Notes under the pieces: model-generated | The model's input: the letters and a program-made list of their open reading frames with translations, nothing else | Told to the model about the DNA's origin: nothing | Database searches by the model: none | NCBI GenBank assembly: GCA_947630725.1 | Contig: CANRIS010000014.1 | Coordinates: 1 to 64,000 of the forward strand | DNA: 64,000 bases | From: an uncultured Clostridia bacterium | Lineage (GTDB): Bacteria; Bacillota; Clostridia; Lachnospirales; CAG-274 | Direction of reading: 5' to 3' | Shown here: positions 41,960-51,044 of the stretch, piece by piece | Layout of the letters: every line of letters begins with the position of its first letter | How positions within the stretch are numbered: position 1 is the stretch's first letter | Made by a program: the position numbers and the translations under genes

Positions 41960-42260
41960 AAGTTATGCACAAAGATTTCAGGTTTTTTGTTTATATCTTT
42001 ATATTTATCATAATATTATAATTAGTAGTATTAGTAGTAGGAGATGTGGTTTTTTGGATATTCAGATATTTTATTATGATTTTGTTCTTAAATAACGGAA
42101 AAATCAACTCTCCTGCCTATGTGGTTTATATGTGGAAAAATATATCCGAAAAGTAAAAAGTTTTCCACATTATCCACATTTATTAAAAAAGTTTTCCACA
42201 TTAAACACACAAAACCACATACTTTTCCACATAGTTTTCCACATTCTGTGTAAAATCAAT
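41960..42260. other. oriC: Chromosomal replication origin oriC
   Basis: DnaA boxes: TTATCCACA (42170-42178), TTTTCCACA at 42161, 42192, 42223 and 42235, the inverse TGTGGAAAA at 42131, and TTATGCACA at 41963. A DnaA-trio string TAGTAGTATTAGTAGTAG lies at 42023-42040, followed by GAG and an inverse box start TGTGG (42045), beside an AT-rich stretch (41985-42022). This is the layout of the basal unwinding system between dnaA and dnaN. Confidence 0.88.
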
Positions 42261-42269
42261 GTGAAAAAA

Positions 42270-43598
42270 TTATCCGTTCTGTATATTGAGCTTGGCCTCT
42301 ATAGTGCTTACAAGCTCGCTTATTTCCTTATTGCTGTTTTCTTCAAGTATTTTATGTATTTTTTCGACTGCCGTTTTGACAGAGGTGTGGTTTTGCCCTC
42401 CGAACTGCTTCGCTATTTCCACAAGTGTTATATGCTTTACATATTTTCTGCAAAGATATTCGGCTATCTGTCTGTAGGTGGAAAGGGGCTTTGTCCTTTT
42501 TTTGCCTGTCAGCTCGTCTATGCTTATTCCGCATACTCCGCATACGCAGTCCTGTATTTTTTTGATTGAAATGTCTGCGGGCTCCGAGTCCTTTTTTATA
42601 TAAGAAAGAGCCTCTTTTGCGGTTGTCAGGTCTATCGGGTTGTTTATAAGCAGCTTATAGGCCTTTACCTTGGTGAGCGCTCCCACAAGCTCTCTGACGT
42701 TGGAGGTCACATTTTCGGCAATATAATAAATAACGTCGTCGTCTATGTGAAAATTCTGTTCCTCCGATTTTTGTTTGAGAATGGCTATCCTCGTTTCTAT
42801 ATCGGGGGGATTTATGTCGGCCATAAGTCCCGATGTAAACCTTGAGCTGAGCCTTATGGTGAGATTTTTTATCTCATCGGGGGGACGGTCGCTGGCTATT
42901 ATGATCTGCTTGTTTTCGTTATAGAGAGAATTGAAGGTGTGAAAAAATTCCTCCTGCGTGCCTGCTTTTCCCGTTATGAATTGTATATCGTCAATAAGAA
43001 GAACGTCAAGCTTTCTGTATTTTTCTCTGAATTTTTCGTTTTCGTTTTCTTTAAGAGCCTTTACAAGCTCATTGACAAAGTTTTCGCAGGTAATATAGGC
43101 TATCTTGCTTTCGGGATTTTTTTCGAGAATATAGTTGGCTATGGCGTTCATAAGGTGGGTTTTTCCCAAGCCTACGCCTCCGTATAGAAACAGAGGGTTA
43201 TAATCCTTTCCCGGAGATTTTGCAACGGCATAGCTTGCAGCATGAGCCAGTTGATTTGAGCTGCCTACAATAAAATTGTCGAATCTGTAGCTGCTTATGA
43301 CGCTGTTTTTGCTGACTATGCGCAGCTTTGGAGGCTCTATCTGAGTTTTGTCGTTGTTTATTATTTTTATTATATAATCCTTACCCGTAACAAGCTGTAT
43401 ATGCTCTCTTATAATGTCATAATATTTGACCTCTACGGTCTTTTTGTTTGTTAGGGAAGGAGCCATAAGATAAAGAATATTATTTTCCTCCTTAAGGGGA
43501 ACAAGGGTTTTTATATATGCCCGCCGTGACGCATCTGAAATACGGGAGTCGTTTTTTATTGAAAGAGATACTTTGCTCCATGCTTCTATAGTGTTCAT
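42270..43598 (-). CDS. dnaA: Chromosomal replication initiator DnaA, 442 aa
   Basis: Start MNTIEAWSKVSLSIKND at 43598 with AAGGAG; upstream in-frame codons have no ribosome site. Domain III: Walker A GGVGLGKTH, Walker B LLIDDIQF, sensor regions. Domain IV carries the DNA-binding signature as FGGQNHTSVKTAVEKI, where the usual form is GGRDHTTV. The preceding FGG loop and the helix before it are normal. TTGACT about 45 bp upstream with a TATATAT element may form its promoter. Confidence 0.97.
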   Translation of the reverse strand: MNTIEAWSKVSLSIKNDSRISDASRRAYIKTLVPLKEENNILYLMAPSLTNKKTVEVKYYDIIREHIQLVTGKDYIIKIINNDKTQIEPPKLRIVSKNSVISSYRFDNFIVGSSNQLAHAASYAVAKSPGKDYNPLFLYGGVGLGKTHLMNAIANYILEKNPESKIAYITCENFVNELVKALKENENEKFREKYRKLDVLLIDDIQFITGKAGTQEEFFHTFNSLYNENKQIIIASDRPPDEIKNLTIRLSSRFTSGLMADINPPDIETRIAILKQKSEEQNFHIDDDVIYYIAENVTSNVRELVGALTKVKAYKLLINNPIDLTTAKEALSYIKKDSEPADISIKKIQDCVCGVCGISIDELTGKKRTKPLSTYRQIAEYLCRKYVKHITLVEIAKQFGGQNHTSVKTAVEKIHKILEENSNKEISELVSTIEAKLNIQNG

Positions 43599-43739
43599 AG
43601 TGTTCTCCTTATCATATATACAGGACTGTTCACTCTGTGCAGTCAACAGGAAAATCCGAAATTAAGTCCACTTTTTATTATATCATATAAAACAGAAAAA
43701 AAGAAGAAAAATTTTCTTTTAATTTATATCAAAATATGA

Positions 43740-43745
43740 TATAAT
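43740..43745 (+). promoter_or_regulatory. -10 element of the fumarase alpha promoter
   Basis: TATAAT within GATATAATAC, preceded at 17 bp by a weak TTTTAA. It lies 79 bp before the start codon at 43824, in the dnaA-fumarase divergent region. Confidence 0.4.
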
Positions 43746-43823
43746 ACAGAAAAAGTAAAAAAGGGCGGAATAACCGATATTTGCGTCGTCTGAAGTTATT
43801 TGTAAAAAAAAGGAAAATATAAT

Positions 43824-44669
43824 ATGAAAATAATAAATAAAGACACAATAATAGAAAATGTAAAAAATTTATGTATAAAAGCCAACTGCGTACTCAACAG
43901 CGACATAAAAAGGGCTTTTGAGGAGGGGCTTAAAAATGAAGAATCCCCTACGGCGAAGACAATTCTCTCAAATCTGATAGAAAATGCCGATATAGCCGAA
44001 AAAAGAAATATGCCCATATGTCAGGATACGGGTATGGCTGTGGTTTTTGCAGATATAGGTCAGGAGGTATATATTGAGGGCGGCTCTCTTTCGGACGCAA
44101 TAAACGAGGGAATCAGAAGGGGTTATACCGAGGGATTTCTCAGAAAATCTGTGGTATACGACCCTGTTTGTGATAGAAAAAACACAAAGGACAATACACC
44201 TGCCATAATACACTATAATATAACCGAAGGGGACAGCCTTAAAATAACGGTTGCTCCCAAGGGCTTCGGCTCCGAAAATATGTCAAGGATATATATGCTC
44301 AAGCCTTCGGACGGACGTGACGGCGTTATAGACTGCGTTCTCAAAACAATAGAAGAGGCAGGACCCAATCCCTGTCCTCCTATGATAGTCGGAGTAGGTA
44401 TAGGCGGTAATTTTGAATACAGCGCATATCTTGCAAAAAAGGCTCTTCTTCGCCCTGTGGGGAAAAATTCCGAAAAGCCCTATCTTGAAAAGATAGAAAA
44501 AGAAATACTCGAAAGGGCAAACAAAACAGGCATAGGTCCGCAGGGGCTCGGAGGAAGAACGACCGTTTTATGGGCAGCCTGTGAGGACTATCCCACTCAT
44601 ATTGCAGGAATGCCCATTGCCATAAACATAAGCTGTCATGTGACCCGACACAGCGAATGTATACTATGA
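43824..44669 (+). CDS. Fe-S fumarate hydratase / tartrate dehydratase alpha subunit, 281 aa
   Basis: The alpha subunit of class I hydro-lyases holds the 4Fe-4S cluster. Three Cys in the right places are Cys66 (MPICQDTG), Cys184 (GPNPCPP) and Cys271 (INISCHVTRH). GIGPQGLGGRTTVLW is also conserved. Full length. The beta subunit gene normally follows directly; here it lies 4.5 kb downstream (49208) beyond three glycosyltransferase genes. Fumarase versus L-tartrate dehydratase cannot be separated from sequence alone. Confidence 0.92.
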   Translation: MKIINKDTIIENVKNLCIKANCVLNSDIKRAFEEGLKNEESPTAKTILSNLIENADIAEKRNMPICQDTGMAVVFADIGQEVYIEGGSLSDAINEGIRRGYTEGFLRKSVVYDPVCDRKNTKDNTPAIIHYNITEGDSLKITVAPKGFGSENMSRIYMLKPSDGRDGVIDCVLKTIEEAGPNPCPPMIVGVGIGGNFEYSAYLAKKALLRPVGKNSEKPYLEKIEKEILERANKTGIGPQGLGGRTTVLWAACEDYPTHIAGMPIAINISCHVTRHSECIL

Positions 44670-44743
44670 TAAGTGTCGGTTTGATTTCCGGCAGTCTGAA
44701 TTATAATTATAATTATAATTAAAACGATACGAGAGGTATTTAT

Positions 44744-45973
44744 ATGAATAACACAAAAAATGTGAAAGATGATGTTAAAAACGAATCATCCGGACTTAAA
44801 AGAATATTATCCTCAGAATTATTTAAAAATTACAATAATATGTATACATTGATATTTATAATTCTGGTGTCTGTGACTGCGGTCATAATAAGAACAAGAA
44901 TGTTTGAATTTATGAGCGGAGATATGAACATATACATTATACCGTGGTTTGAAAAAATAAAGAGTGAAGGAGGTTTCAGAGCCCTGTCGGGATATATAGG
45001 AGATTATACTCCGCCTTATTATTATATAATAGCTGTTCTGACATATCTTCCCTTTGAAGCCATAAAAAGCGTAAAATTCGTGTCCTGCGTGTTTGATTTT
45101 ATAATGGCAGTCTTTGCGGCAAAAATAGTATATGAGCTTACAAAAAAGCTCCATAGCGCCGTTTTGGGATATGCTCTTTGTCTTTTTACGCCTACGGTTT
45201 TTATGAACAGCGGCATATGGGGACAGTGTGATTCCATATATACCTGTTTTCTTATAATAAGCATATATTATATTATAAAAAACAAGCAGGCTCTTTCTAT
45301 GATATTTTATGGCATAGCTTTTGCATTCAAGCTGCAGGCTGTGTTTATTGCTCCTTATTTTTTGGTACTTTTAATTAAGAAAAAACTTTCACCGAAGAAA
45401 ATAATTCTGTTTCCCATAGCCCTTTTTGCAATGATGATACCTGCTATGCTCTGCGGAGACAGTATTTTCAGAATTTTCGGCATTTATTTTAAACAGGCTG
45501 ATGAATATAATCTGCTCAGCTACAGCATAGCGAACATATATTCATTCCTCAACGGTATGTATATAGATATAATAGCAAACAAGTCCATATGCGTCTATAT
45601 TACGGGCGCAGTGGTTCTTATGCTTGTGTATTATTTTGTTATGAAAAACTATGAAATAACAAACCGCCATATTGTCGTGGGATTCGCTTTGTTTGCTTTT
45701 GTTTTGCCCTATCTTCTTCCTCATATGCACGAAAGATATTATTATCCGGCGATAGTCATAGGCTTGATACTTGCGGTTTCTGACAGAAAATTTCTTCCGT
45801 ATTTTGTGGCTGCCGAAATTTGTGCCGCAGTGCCTCAGACCGTATTCCTGTATGGAAACAGTCTGGATCATACATTGTGGAACGTACTGTCGGTGACAGT
45901 TATTGTGATTATATACAACCTCTTTAAAAAATATGAAAATCTTATAAAAGAAAACGAAATATATAAGGAGTGA
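44744..45973 (+). CDS. Membrane glycosyltransferase, GT-C fold (mannosyltransferase-like), 409 aa
   Basis: About 10 membrane helices. After helix 1 there is SGDMNIYIIPWFEKIKSEGG with an acidic residue where GT-C enzymes have their catalytic base, and the motif SGIWGQCDSIYT typical of GPI18/GT87-like transferases. It would move a sugar from a polyprenyl-phosphate donor to an outside acceptor. The GT2 gene follows after 10 bp, which fits an operon. Confidence 0.8.
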   Translation: MNNTKNVKDDVKNESSGLKRILSSELFKNYNNMYTLIFIILVSVTAVIIRTRMFEFMSGDMNIYIIPWFEKIKSEGGFRALSGYIGDYTPPYYYIIAVLTYLPFEAIKSVKFVSCVFDFIMAVFAAKIVYELTKKLHSAVLGYALCLFTPTVFMNSGIWGQCDSIYTCFLIISIYYIIKNKQALSMIFYGIAFAFKLQAVFIAPYFLVLLIKKKLSPKKIILFPIALFAMMIPAMLCGDSIFRIFGIYFKQADEYNLLSYSIANIYSFLNGMYIDIIANKSICVYITGAVVLMLVYYFVMKNYEITNRHIVVGFALFAFVLPYLLPHMHERYYYPAIVIGLILAVSDRKFLPYFVAAEICAAVPQTVFLYGNSLDHTLWNVLSVTVIVIIYNLFKKYENLIKENEIYKE

Positions 45974-45983
45974 AACTGTACTT

Positions 45984-46934
45984 ATGGCTGATATATTATA
46001 TGTTGTTATACCCTGTTATAAGGAGGAGGAGGTACTTCCCGAAACAGCCCGAAGAATGAAGGTCAAAATGAAAAGCCTTGTCGAAGAGGGAAAAATCAGC
46101 GACAAAAGCAGGGTAATGTTTGTAAACGACGGCTCAACGGACAGAACATGGGATATAATATGCCGTCTCCACAATGAGGACAAGCTTTTTTCGGGCGTTG
46201 ATCTTTCAAGAAACAGAGGTCATCAGAACGCTCTTCTGGCAGGACTTATGACGGCTGTTAAATATTCGGATATGGTTATATCAATGGATGCGGATCTGCA
46301 GGATGACATAAACGCCATTGACTCTATGATAGACAAATACTATGAGGGCTGCGATGTTGTATACGGCGTGAGAAGCTCCAGAGATACCGATACATTTTTC
46401 AAAAAATTTACTGCCGAAAGCTTTTATAAGCTAATGAAGCTTATGGGAGCGGATATAGTGTTCAATCATGCGGATTACAGACTTATGAGCAAAAGAGCCC
46501 TTGAGGGACTTTCGCAGTTCGGAGAGGTCAATCTTTTTCTTAGGGGCATAGTACCCGAAATAGGATATAAGTCCGACATAGTGGAATATGAAAGAGCCGA
46601 AAGATTTGCGGGAGAGTCAAAATACCCTCTCAAAAAAATGCTTGCATTTGCCTTTGACGGTATAACATCATTTTCCATAAAGCCCATAAGGATTATAATA
46701 ACATTGGGATTTTTTATGTGCATATTCAGTATATTGGCTCTTATATGGAGCATTATAGTCAAAATAATGGGCAATTCAGAGGCAGGCTGGACATCTCTTA
46801 TGGCCTCTATATGGCTCATAGGCGGCATACAGGTTGTTTCCATAGGAGTTATAGGCGAATATATAGGAAAAATATATAAGGAAACAAAAAAGAGACCCCG
46901 ATATATTATAAAGACTATACTCAACAATGAATAA
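45984..46934 (+). CDS. GT2 family polyprenyl-phosphate glycosyltransferase (GtrB/DPM1-like), 316 aa
   Basis: Residues 1-~225 are a GT-A domain: YVVIPCYKEEEVLPE, FVNDGSTDRTW, SMDADLQDDINAI (DXD-like). Two C-terminal membrane helices follow (IIITLGFFMCIFSILALIW and LIGGIQVVSIGVIGEYIG). Such enzymes make undecaprenyl-phosphate sugars that feed GT-C transferases such as its two neighbours. Confidence 0.9.
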   Translation: MADILYVVIPCYKEEEVLPETARRMKVKMKSLVEEGKISDKSRVMFVNDGSTDRTWDIICRLHNEDKLFSGVDLSRNRGHQNALLAGLMTAVKYSDMVISMDADLQDDINAIDSMIDKYYEGCDVVYGVRSSRDTDTFFKKFTAESFYKLMKLMGADIVFNHADYRLMSKRALEGLSQFGEVNLFLRGIVPEIGYKSDIVEYERAERFAGESKYPLKKMLAFAFDGITSFSIKPIRIIITLGFFMCIFSILALIWSIIVKIMGNSEAGWTSLMASIWLIGGIQVVSIGVIGEYIGKIYKETKKRPRYIIKTILNNE

Positions 46935-47060
46935 AACTATAAAACATATTTATATAAAAAAATAAGCTGTCTGAAAAATATATATTTTTTTGAAGTACGG
47001 CTTAATATTGCACTATATGATATTGGCTTTTTATACTGACTTTCAGGAGGAGGTTTATTT

Positions 47061-49193
47061 ATGAAAAAATACGGAATAGAAAAAAAACAGCTTTTGATAA
47101 TTATTTTGGGAGCAATACTGATTTTTAGTATTTTTCTTTCTGATATGTTTTACAGAAAAAGCTTTTCTCTTGATAAAATGACATTTTCAAATGGTATGAC
47201 AAGCTCGGGAAGCATATACGGCGGAAATAGCGGAACGGTAATGTACGGACCTTATATTTCTCTTAATAAGGGTATATATAAGCTTAATATAAAGTATATT
47301 TCTGACAGTGACAATTATCTCAGAATAACTGTTTTTAACGGTGAAGAAACGATAGCGGAAACAAAAATGCCGTATTCACAGACAGATGTTGATTTGAAAT
47401 TTGAAATTCCGTTTGATATGTATGACAGCGGAGTAGAGTTTGTTGTTGATTATTCCGGCGTGGGAAGTCTTGATATTCAGAAAATCACTCTTTCAAACGG
47501 AGGCATATATCCCGGCGCTATAATTATGTTTGTTCTTTTTATAATTGTTTCTTTTATGTTTTTAGCTTTTTCCAAGGTTAAAAATAAGGAATGGTACCTT
47601 ATTTTCTATATTCTTATGAGTATTCTTCTTGGTGAGCTTTTTAAGGAAAATATAATATTCACACTTGTTTTTGATCTTGCTGTGTGTTATTTTGTTTTAA
47701 AAAAGAATAAGCTGCTCGACAGTGAAAATGCTCTTATATACTCGGCTATAATATTGTTTTCATATGGAGTCATTATATTCTGTACAAAATCTTCTCCTCT
47801 TTATATTATAAACGATTGGGTAGATACTCAGTCATATTATACAATGGGAAAGGCTATTTTTAACGGAAAATCTATCTATAAGGATATTTTTGAACAAAAA
47901 GGACCCATATTCTATCTTATGTATGGTATAGGATATCTTATCAATAAGCACAATCTTTACGGAGCTTATTTTATGGAAGGCGTTATGACCTCTCTTACTC
48001 TTATATTTGCTTATAAAATAGCAAATATGTATCTCAGCAAAAATATGTCTCTTTTAGCTGCATTTTTTATGCCTGTGTTTATATATAACAACAGATTTAT
48101 GAGATATGGAGGTACTTGTGAGGAATTTATGACTGCCTTTATAGTTATGAGCCTGTATTTCTTTCTCAGAATATTCAAAGAGGACGGAGACAATCCAAAA
48201 TATATGTATATTAACGGACTTCTGGGTGGAATAATTCTCTTTATGAAGTTTAATATAACATTGTATTTTGTGGGTCTCGGATCCTGCGTATATATAATGA
48301 ATATTGCAGAAAAAAAATACGATTTATTATTAAAAAATATAATTTATACAATTTTCGGAGCATTTACTGTAATAATTCCCGTTATGCTGTGGATGACCCT
48401 TAGCGGAAGTATAAGTGCATATTTTGAAACAATATATTTTAACAGCAAATATTCGCCGTTATATTTTGATATAAATGGAATATACAAAATACTCAGAAAT
48501 GTTATAGGAGGTTTTAACGACAACTGGTTCTGTACCTCTGTCATAGCTTTGGGAATAGCTTCATTTGTATTTGTAAGGGATTTTTCAAAAAGAATCGGAG
48601 GAATAGGCATAGTCCTTTCGTTTATTCTTCTGTCATTCGGCTCATATATAGGAAATTATCTTTCATATTATTATATGATAGTGTGCGGATTTGTTATTTT
48701 GGGAATAACTGCATTTCTGTATGTGATAGAAAAACACGGAGTAAGGATAAGAGATGGTGCGATATGTGTTGCAGCCGTAATATGTATAATAGTTTCAATT
48801 CATTATAATAACAATCTGTGGGAATTGAAGCCTTTTATAGAATATGTTACGGTACAGGATTATTTTTCTATGATAATGCATGAGGAATCCGAAAACCCAA
48901 CACTGTTAAATTATGGTTTTCTTGACGGAGGATTTTATACAGCGGCGGATATAGTACCCAATGTAAGATTTTTCCAAAAACAAAACATTTCCGACAGTGA
49001 TTATCCTCTCAATATTGAAACTCACAAAAGTGCAATGAGAAATAAAAATGTGGAGTTTGTCGTTGTAAGACGTTCTCCCGACAGCGGTGATGAAACACTG
49101 CCCGAGCTTGTTGACAACTATAATAAAATTGCCGAAAAATCTCAGAAATTTGAAGGAATAAACTTCAGATATTGTTTGTATAAGGTAAAATAA
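47061..49193 (+). CDS. Large membrane glycosyltransferase (GT39-like), 710 aa
   Basis: One N-terminal helix, an outside beta-rich domain (~30-150), then about 11 membrane helices and a C-terminal domain. The segment DTQSYYTMGKAIFNGKSIYK followed by EQKGPIFYLMYGIGY resembles the first loop of ArnT/PMT enzymes with its catalytic Asp. AGGAGGAGG precedes the ATG. Likely decorates a cell-surface polymer using the donor made by the GT2 protein. Lower GC than its neighbours. Confidence 0.75.
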   Translation: MKKYGIEKKQLLIIILGAILIFSIFLSDMFYRKSFSLDKMTFSNGMTSSGSIYGGNSGTVMYGPYISLNKGIYKLNIKYISDSDNYLRITVFNGEETIAETKMPYSQTDVDLKFEIPFDMYDSGVEFVVDYSGVGSLDIQKITLSNGGIYPGAIIMFVLFIIVSFMFLAFSKVKNKEWYLIFYILMSILLGELFKENIIFTLVFDLAVCYFVLKKNKLLDSENALIYSAIILFSYGVIIFCTKSSPLYIINDWVDTQSYYTMGKAIFNGKSIYKDIFEQKGPIFYLMYGIGYLINKHNLYGAYFMEGVMTSLTLIFAYKIANMYLSKNMSLLAAFFMPVFIYNNRFMRYGGTCEEFMTAFIVMSLYFFLRIFKEDGDNPKYMYINGLLGGIILFMKFNITLYFVGLGSCVYIMNIAEKKYDLLLKNIIYTIFGAFTVIIPVMLWMTLSGSISAYFETIYFNSKYSPLYFDINGIYKILRNVIGGFNDNWFCTSVIALGIASFVFVRDFSKRIGGIGIVLSFILLSFGSYIGNYLSYYYMIVCGFVILGITAFLYVIEKHGVRIRDGAICVAAVICIIVSIHYNNNLWELKPFIEYVTVQDYFSMIMHEESENPTLLNYGFLDGGFYTAADIVPNVRFFQKQNISDSDYPLNIETHKSAMRNKNVEFVVVRRSPDSGDETLPELVDNYNKIAEKSQKFEGINFRYCLYKVK

Positions 49194-49207
49194 GGAGATG
49201 ATTCGAT

Positions 49208-49753
49208 ATGGATATTTCGCTGCATACCCCTATAACAAAGGAAACAGTGAGAAAACTAAAGGCAGGGGATACAGTCAGAATAACGGGCATCATATATACC
49301 GCAAGAGATGCGGCTCACAAGAGAATGCTTGAAAACAAGGATAAGGGTTTTCCCATTGATATAAAGGACTGTACGATATATTTTGCAGGTCCTTCTCCCG
49401 CAAAGCCCGGAGAGCCTGTGGGAGCCATAGGTCCTACCACCAGCTATCGTATGGACAAATACTCTCCCGAAATGATAAAATATGGCGAAACGGTTATGAT
49501 AGGAAAGGGAAAGAGGAGCGCCGAGGTAGTCGAGGCTATGAAAAAATACGGCTGCGTATACATAGGAGCCGTAGGAGGAGCAGGAGCGCTGCTGGCGTCC
49601 CACGTTGAAGAATGCAGAACGGTAGCATATGAGGATCTGGGAGCCGAAGCCATATATGAACTTAAGGTAAAGGATTTTCCCGGTATAGTCGTTATAGATT
49701 CATACGGAGAAAACCTCTATGAAACAGAGCCTGAAAAATACAGAAAAGACTGA
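49208..49753 (+). CDS. Fe-S fumarate hydratase / tartrate dehydratase beta subunit, 181 aa
   Basis: Full beta-subunit pattern: TPITKETVRKLKAGDTVRIT, DAAHKRMLENKDKGFPI, GPTTSYRMDKYSPEMI, GKGKRSAEVVEAMKKYGCVY and FPGIVVIDSYGENLYE. Pairs with the alpha subunit at 43824. AAGGAGATG precedes the start. It now sits in front of coaBC. Confidence 0.93.
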   Translation: MDISLHTPITKETVRKLKAGDTVRITGIIYTARDAAHKRMLENKDKGFPIDIKDCTIYFAGPSPAKPGEPVGAIGPTTSYRMDKYSPEMIKYGETVMIGKGKRSAEVVEAMKKYGCVYIGAVGGAGALLASHVEECRTVAYEDLGAEAIYELKVKDFPGIVVIDSYGENLYETEPEKYRKD

Positions 49754-49767
49754 AGGAATGATAATAT

Positions 49768-50958
49768 ATGCTTAAGGGTAAAAAAATAGTATTGGGTCTG
49801 ACAGGCTCCATAGCGGTATATAAAAGCTGCGAGCTTATAAGACTTCTCATAAAATCGGGCTGCGAGGTAGACGCAATTATGACGAAAAGCGCCTCGGAGC
49901 TTATAAGACCCTATATTATAGAGGAGCTTAGCCGCAGCAGGTGTATTACCGATACATTTGAAAGAACAGCCGTATTTGATGTAAAGCATATTTCTCTGGC
50001 AAAAAAAGCAGATTTGTTTGTAATTGCCCCTGCAACGGCAAATATCATAGGAAAGATAGCGAACGGCATAGCGGACGATATGCTTTCCACAACCGTTATG
50101 GCGACAAAGGCTGTCAAAATGATAGCTCCCGCGATGAATCCCGATATGTATTCCAATCCCATAGTGCAGAATAATATAAAAAAGCTGTCGTCCTATGACG
50201 ACTATATAATTCTTCCCTCTGGAGTGGGAGATATGGCATGCGGAGATGTGGGCAAGGGCAGAATGGCAGAACCCGAAGATATATTTAATTATATAAAAAG
50301 GGAGCTTTCTTATCCAAAGCTGCTTAAGGGCAAAAGGGTGCTTGTTACCTGCGGAGCCACAATGGAGCCTATAGACCCCGTAAGGTTTATTACAAACCAT
50401 TCCAGCGGAAAAATGGGTTTTGCAATAGCCGAAGTATCGGAGGCAATGGGAGCCGATGTAACCGTAATAAAAGCCAACACTACGGCAAAAATTCCTGCGG
50501 GGTTAAATATTTTAAACGTAGGGTGCGCAAGGGATATGTTTGAGACCGTAAAAAGAGAATATAAAAATTTTGATTATATATTTATGGCAGCAGCCGTAGC
50601 GGACTATACTCCCCTGACTACCGCAAAAGATAAAATAAAAAAATCCGATGGGGATATGACTGTCGTATTGAAAAGAACAGACGATATTCTTGAATTTTTG
50701 GGAAAAAACAAGACATCGGGTCAGAAAATATGCGGTTTTTCAATGGAAACAAGGGATCTCATAGAAAACAGCAGAAAAAAGCTTGAAAAAAAGAATGTCC
50801 ATATGATAGCCGCCAACAGCATAGTTTCGGAGGGCAGCGGATTCGGAACCGATACAAACATTATAACCATATTGACTAAGGACAAAAAAAGGGAACTGCC
50901 TCTTATGACAAAGGAAGAATGCGCCTTTGAAATAATAAGCGAGCTTATAAAAATATAA
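49768..50958 (+). CDS. coaBC: Bifunctional CoaBC (phosphopantothenoylcysteine decarboxylase/synthase), 396 aa
   Basis: Two steps of coenzyme A synthesis. CoaC flavoprotein half: GLTGSIAVYKSCELIRLLIK, DVKHISLAKKADLFVIAPAT (active His), GVGDMACGDVGKGRMAEP (active Cys). CoaB half from ~185: VLVTCGATMEPIDPVRFITN, AAAVADYTP and the Lys motif KIKKSDG. Complete length. Starts 14 bp after the beta subunit gene. Confidence 0.95.
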   Translation: MLKGKKIVLGLTGSIAVYKSCELIRLLIKSGCEVDAIMTKSASELIRPYIIEELSRSRCITDTFERTAVFDVKHISLAKKADLFVIAPATANIIGKIANGIADDMLSTTVMATKAVKMIAPAMNPDMYSNPIVQNNIKKLSSYDDYIILPSGVGDMACGDVGKGRMAEPEDIFNYIKRELSYPKLLKGKRVLVTCGATMEPIDPVRFITNHSSGKMGFAIAEVSEAMGADVTVIKANTTAKIPAGLNILNVGCARDMFETVKREYKNFDYIFMAAAVADYTPLTTAKDKIKKSDGDMTVVLKRTDDILEFLGKNKTSGQKICGFSMETRDLIENSRKKLEKKNVHMIAANSIVSEGSGFGTDTNIITILTKDKKRELPLMTKEECAFEIISELIKI

Positions 50959-50966
50959 AAAAATAT

Positions 50967-51017
50967 AAGACCTTCGGCAAGGAAAAATTGAATCTGATGC
51001 CCTGCCAAAGGTCTTTT
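50967..51017. terminator. Terminator between convergent coaBC and murG
   Basis: AAGACCTT and further GGCAAGG pair with the later CCTGCC and AAGGTCTT, followed by T5. Usable from both sides. Confidence 0.65.
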
Positions 51018-51044
51018 TAAAATTATTTTTTTTGATTATAGTTA

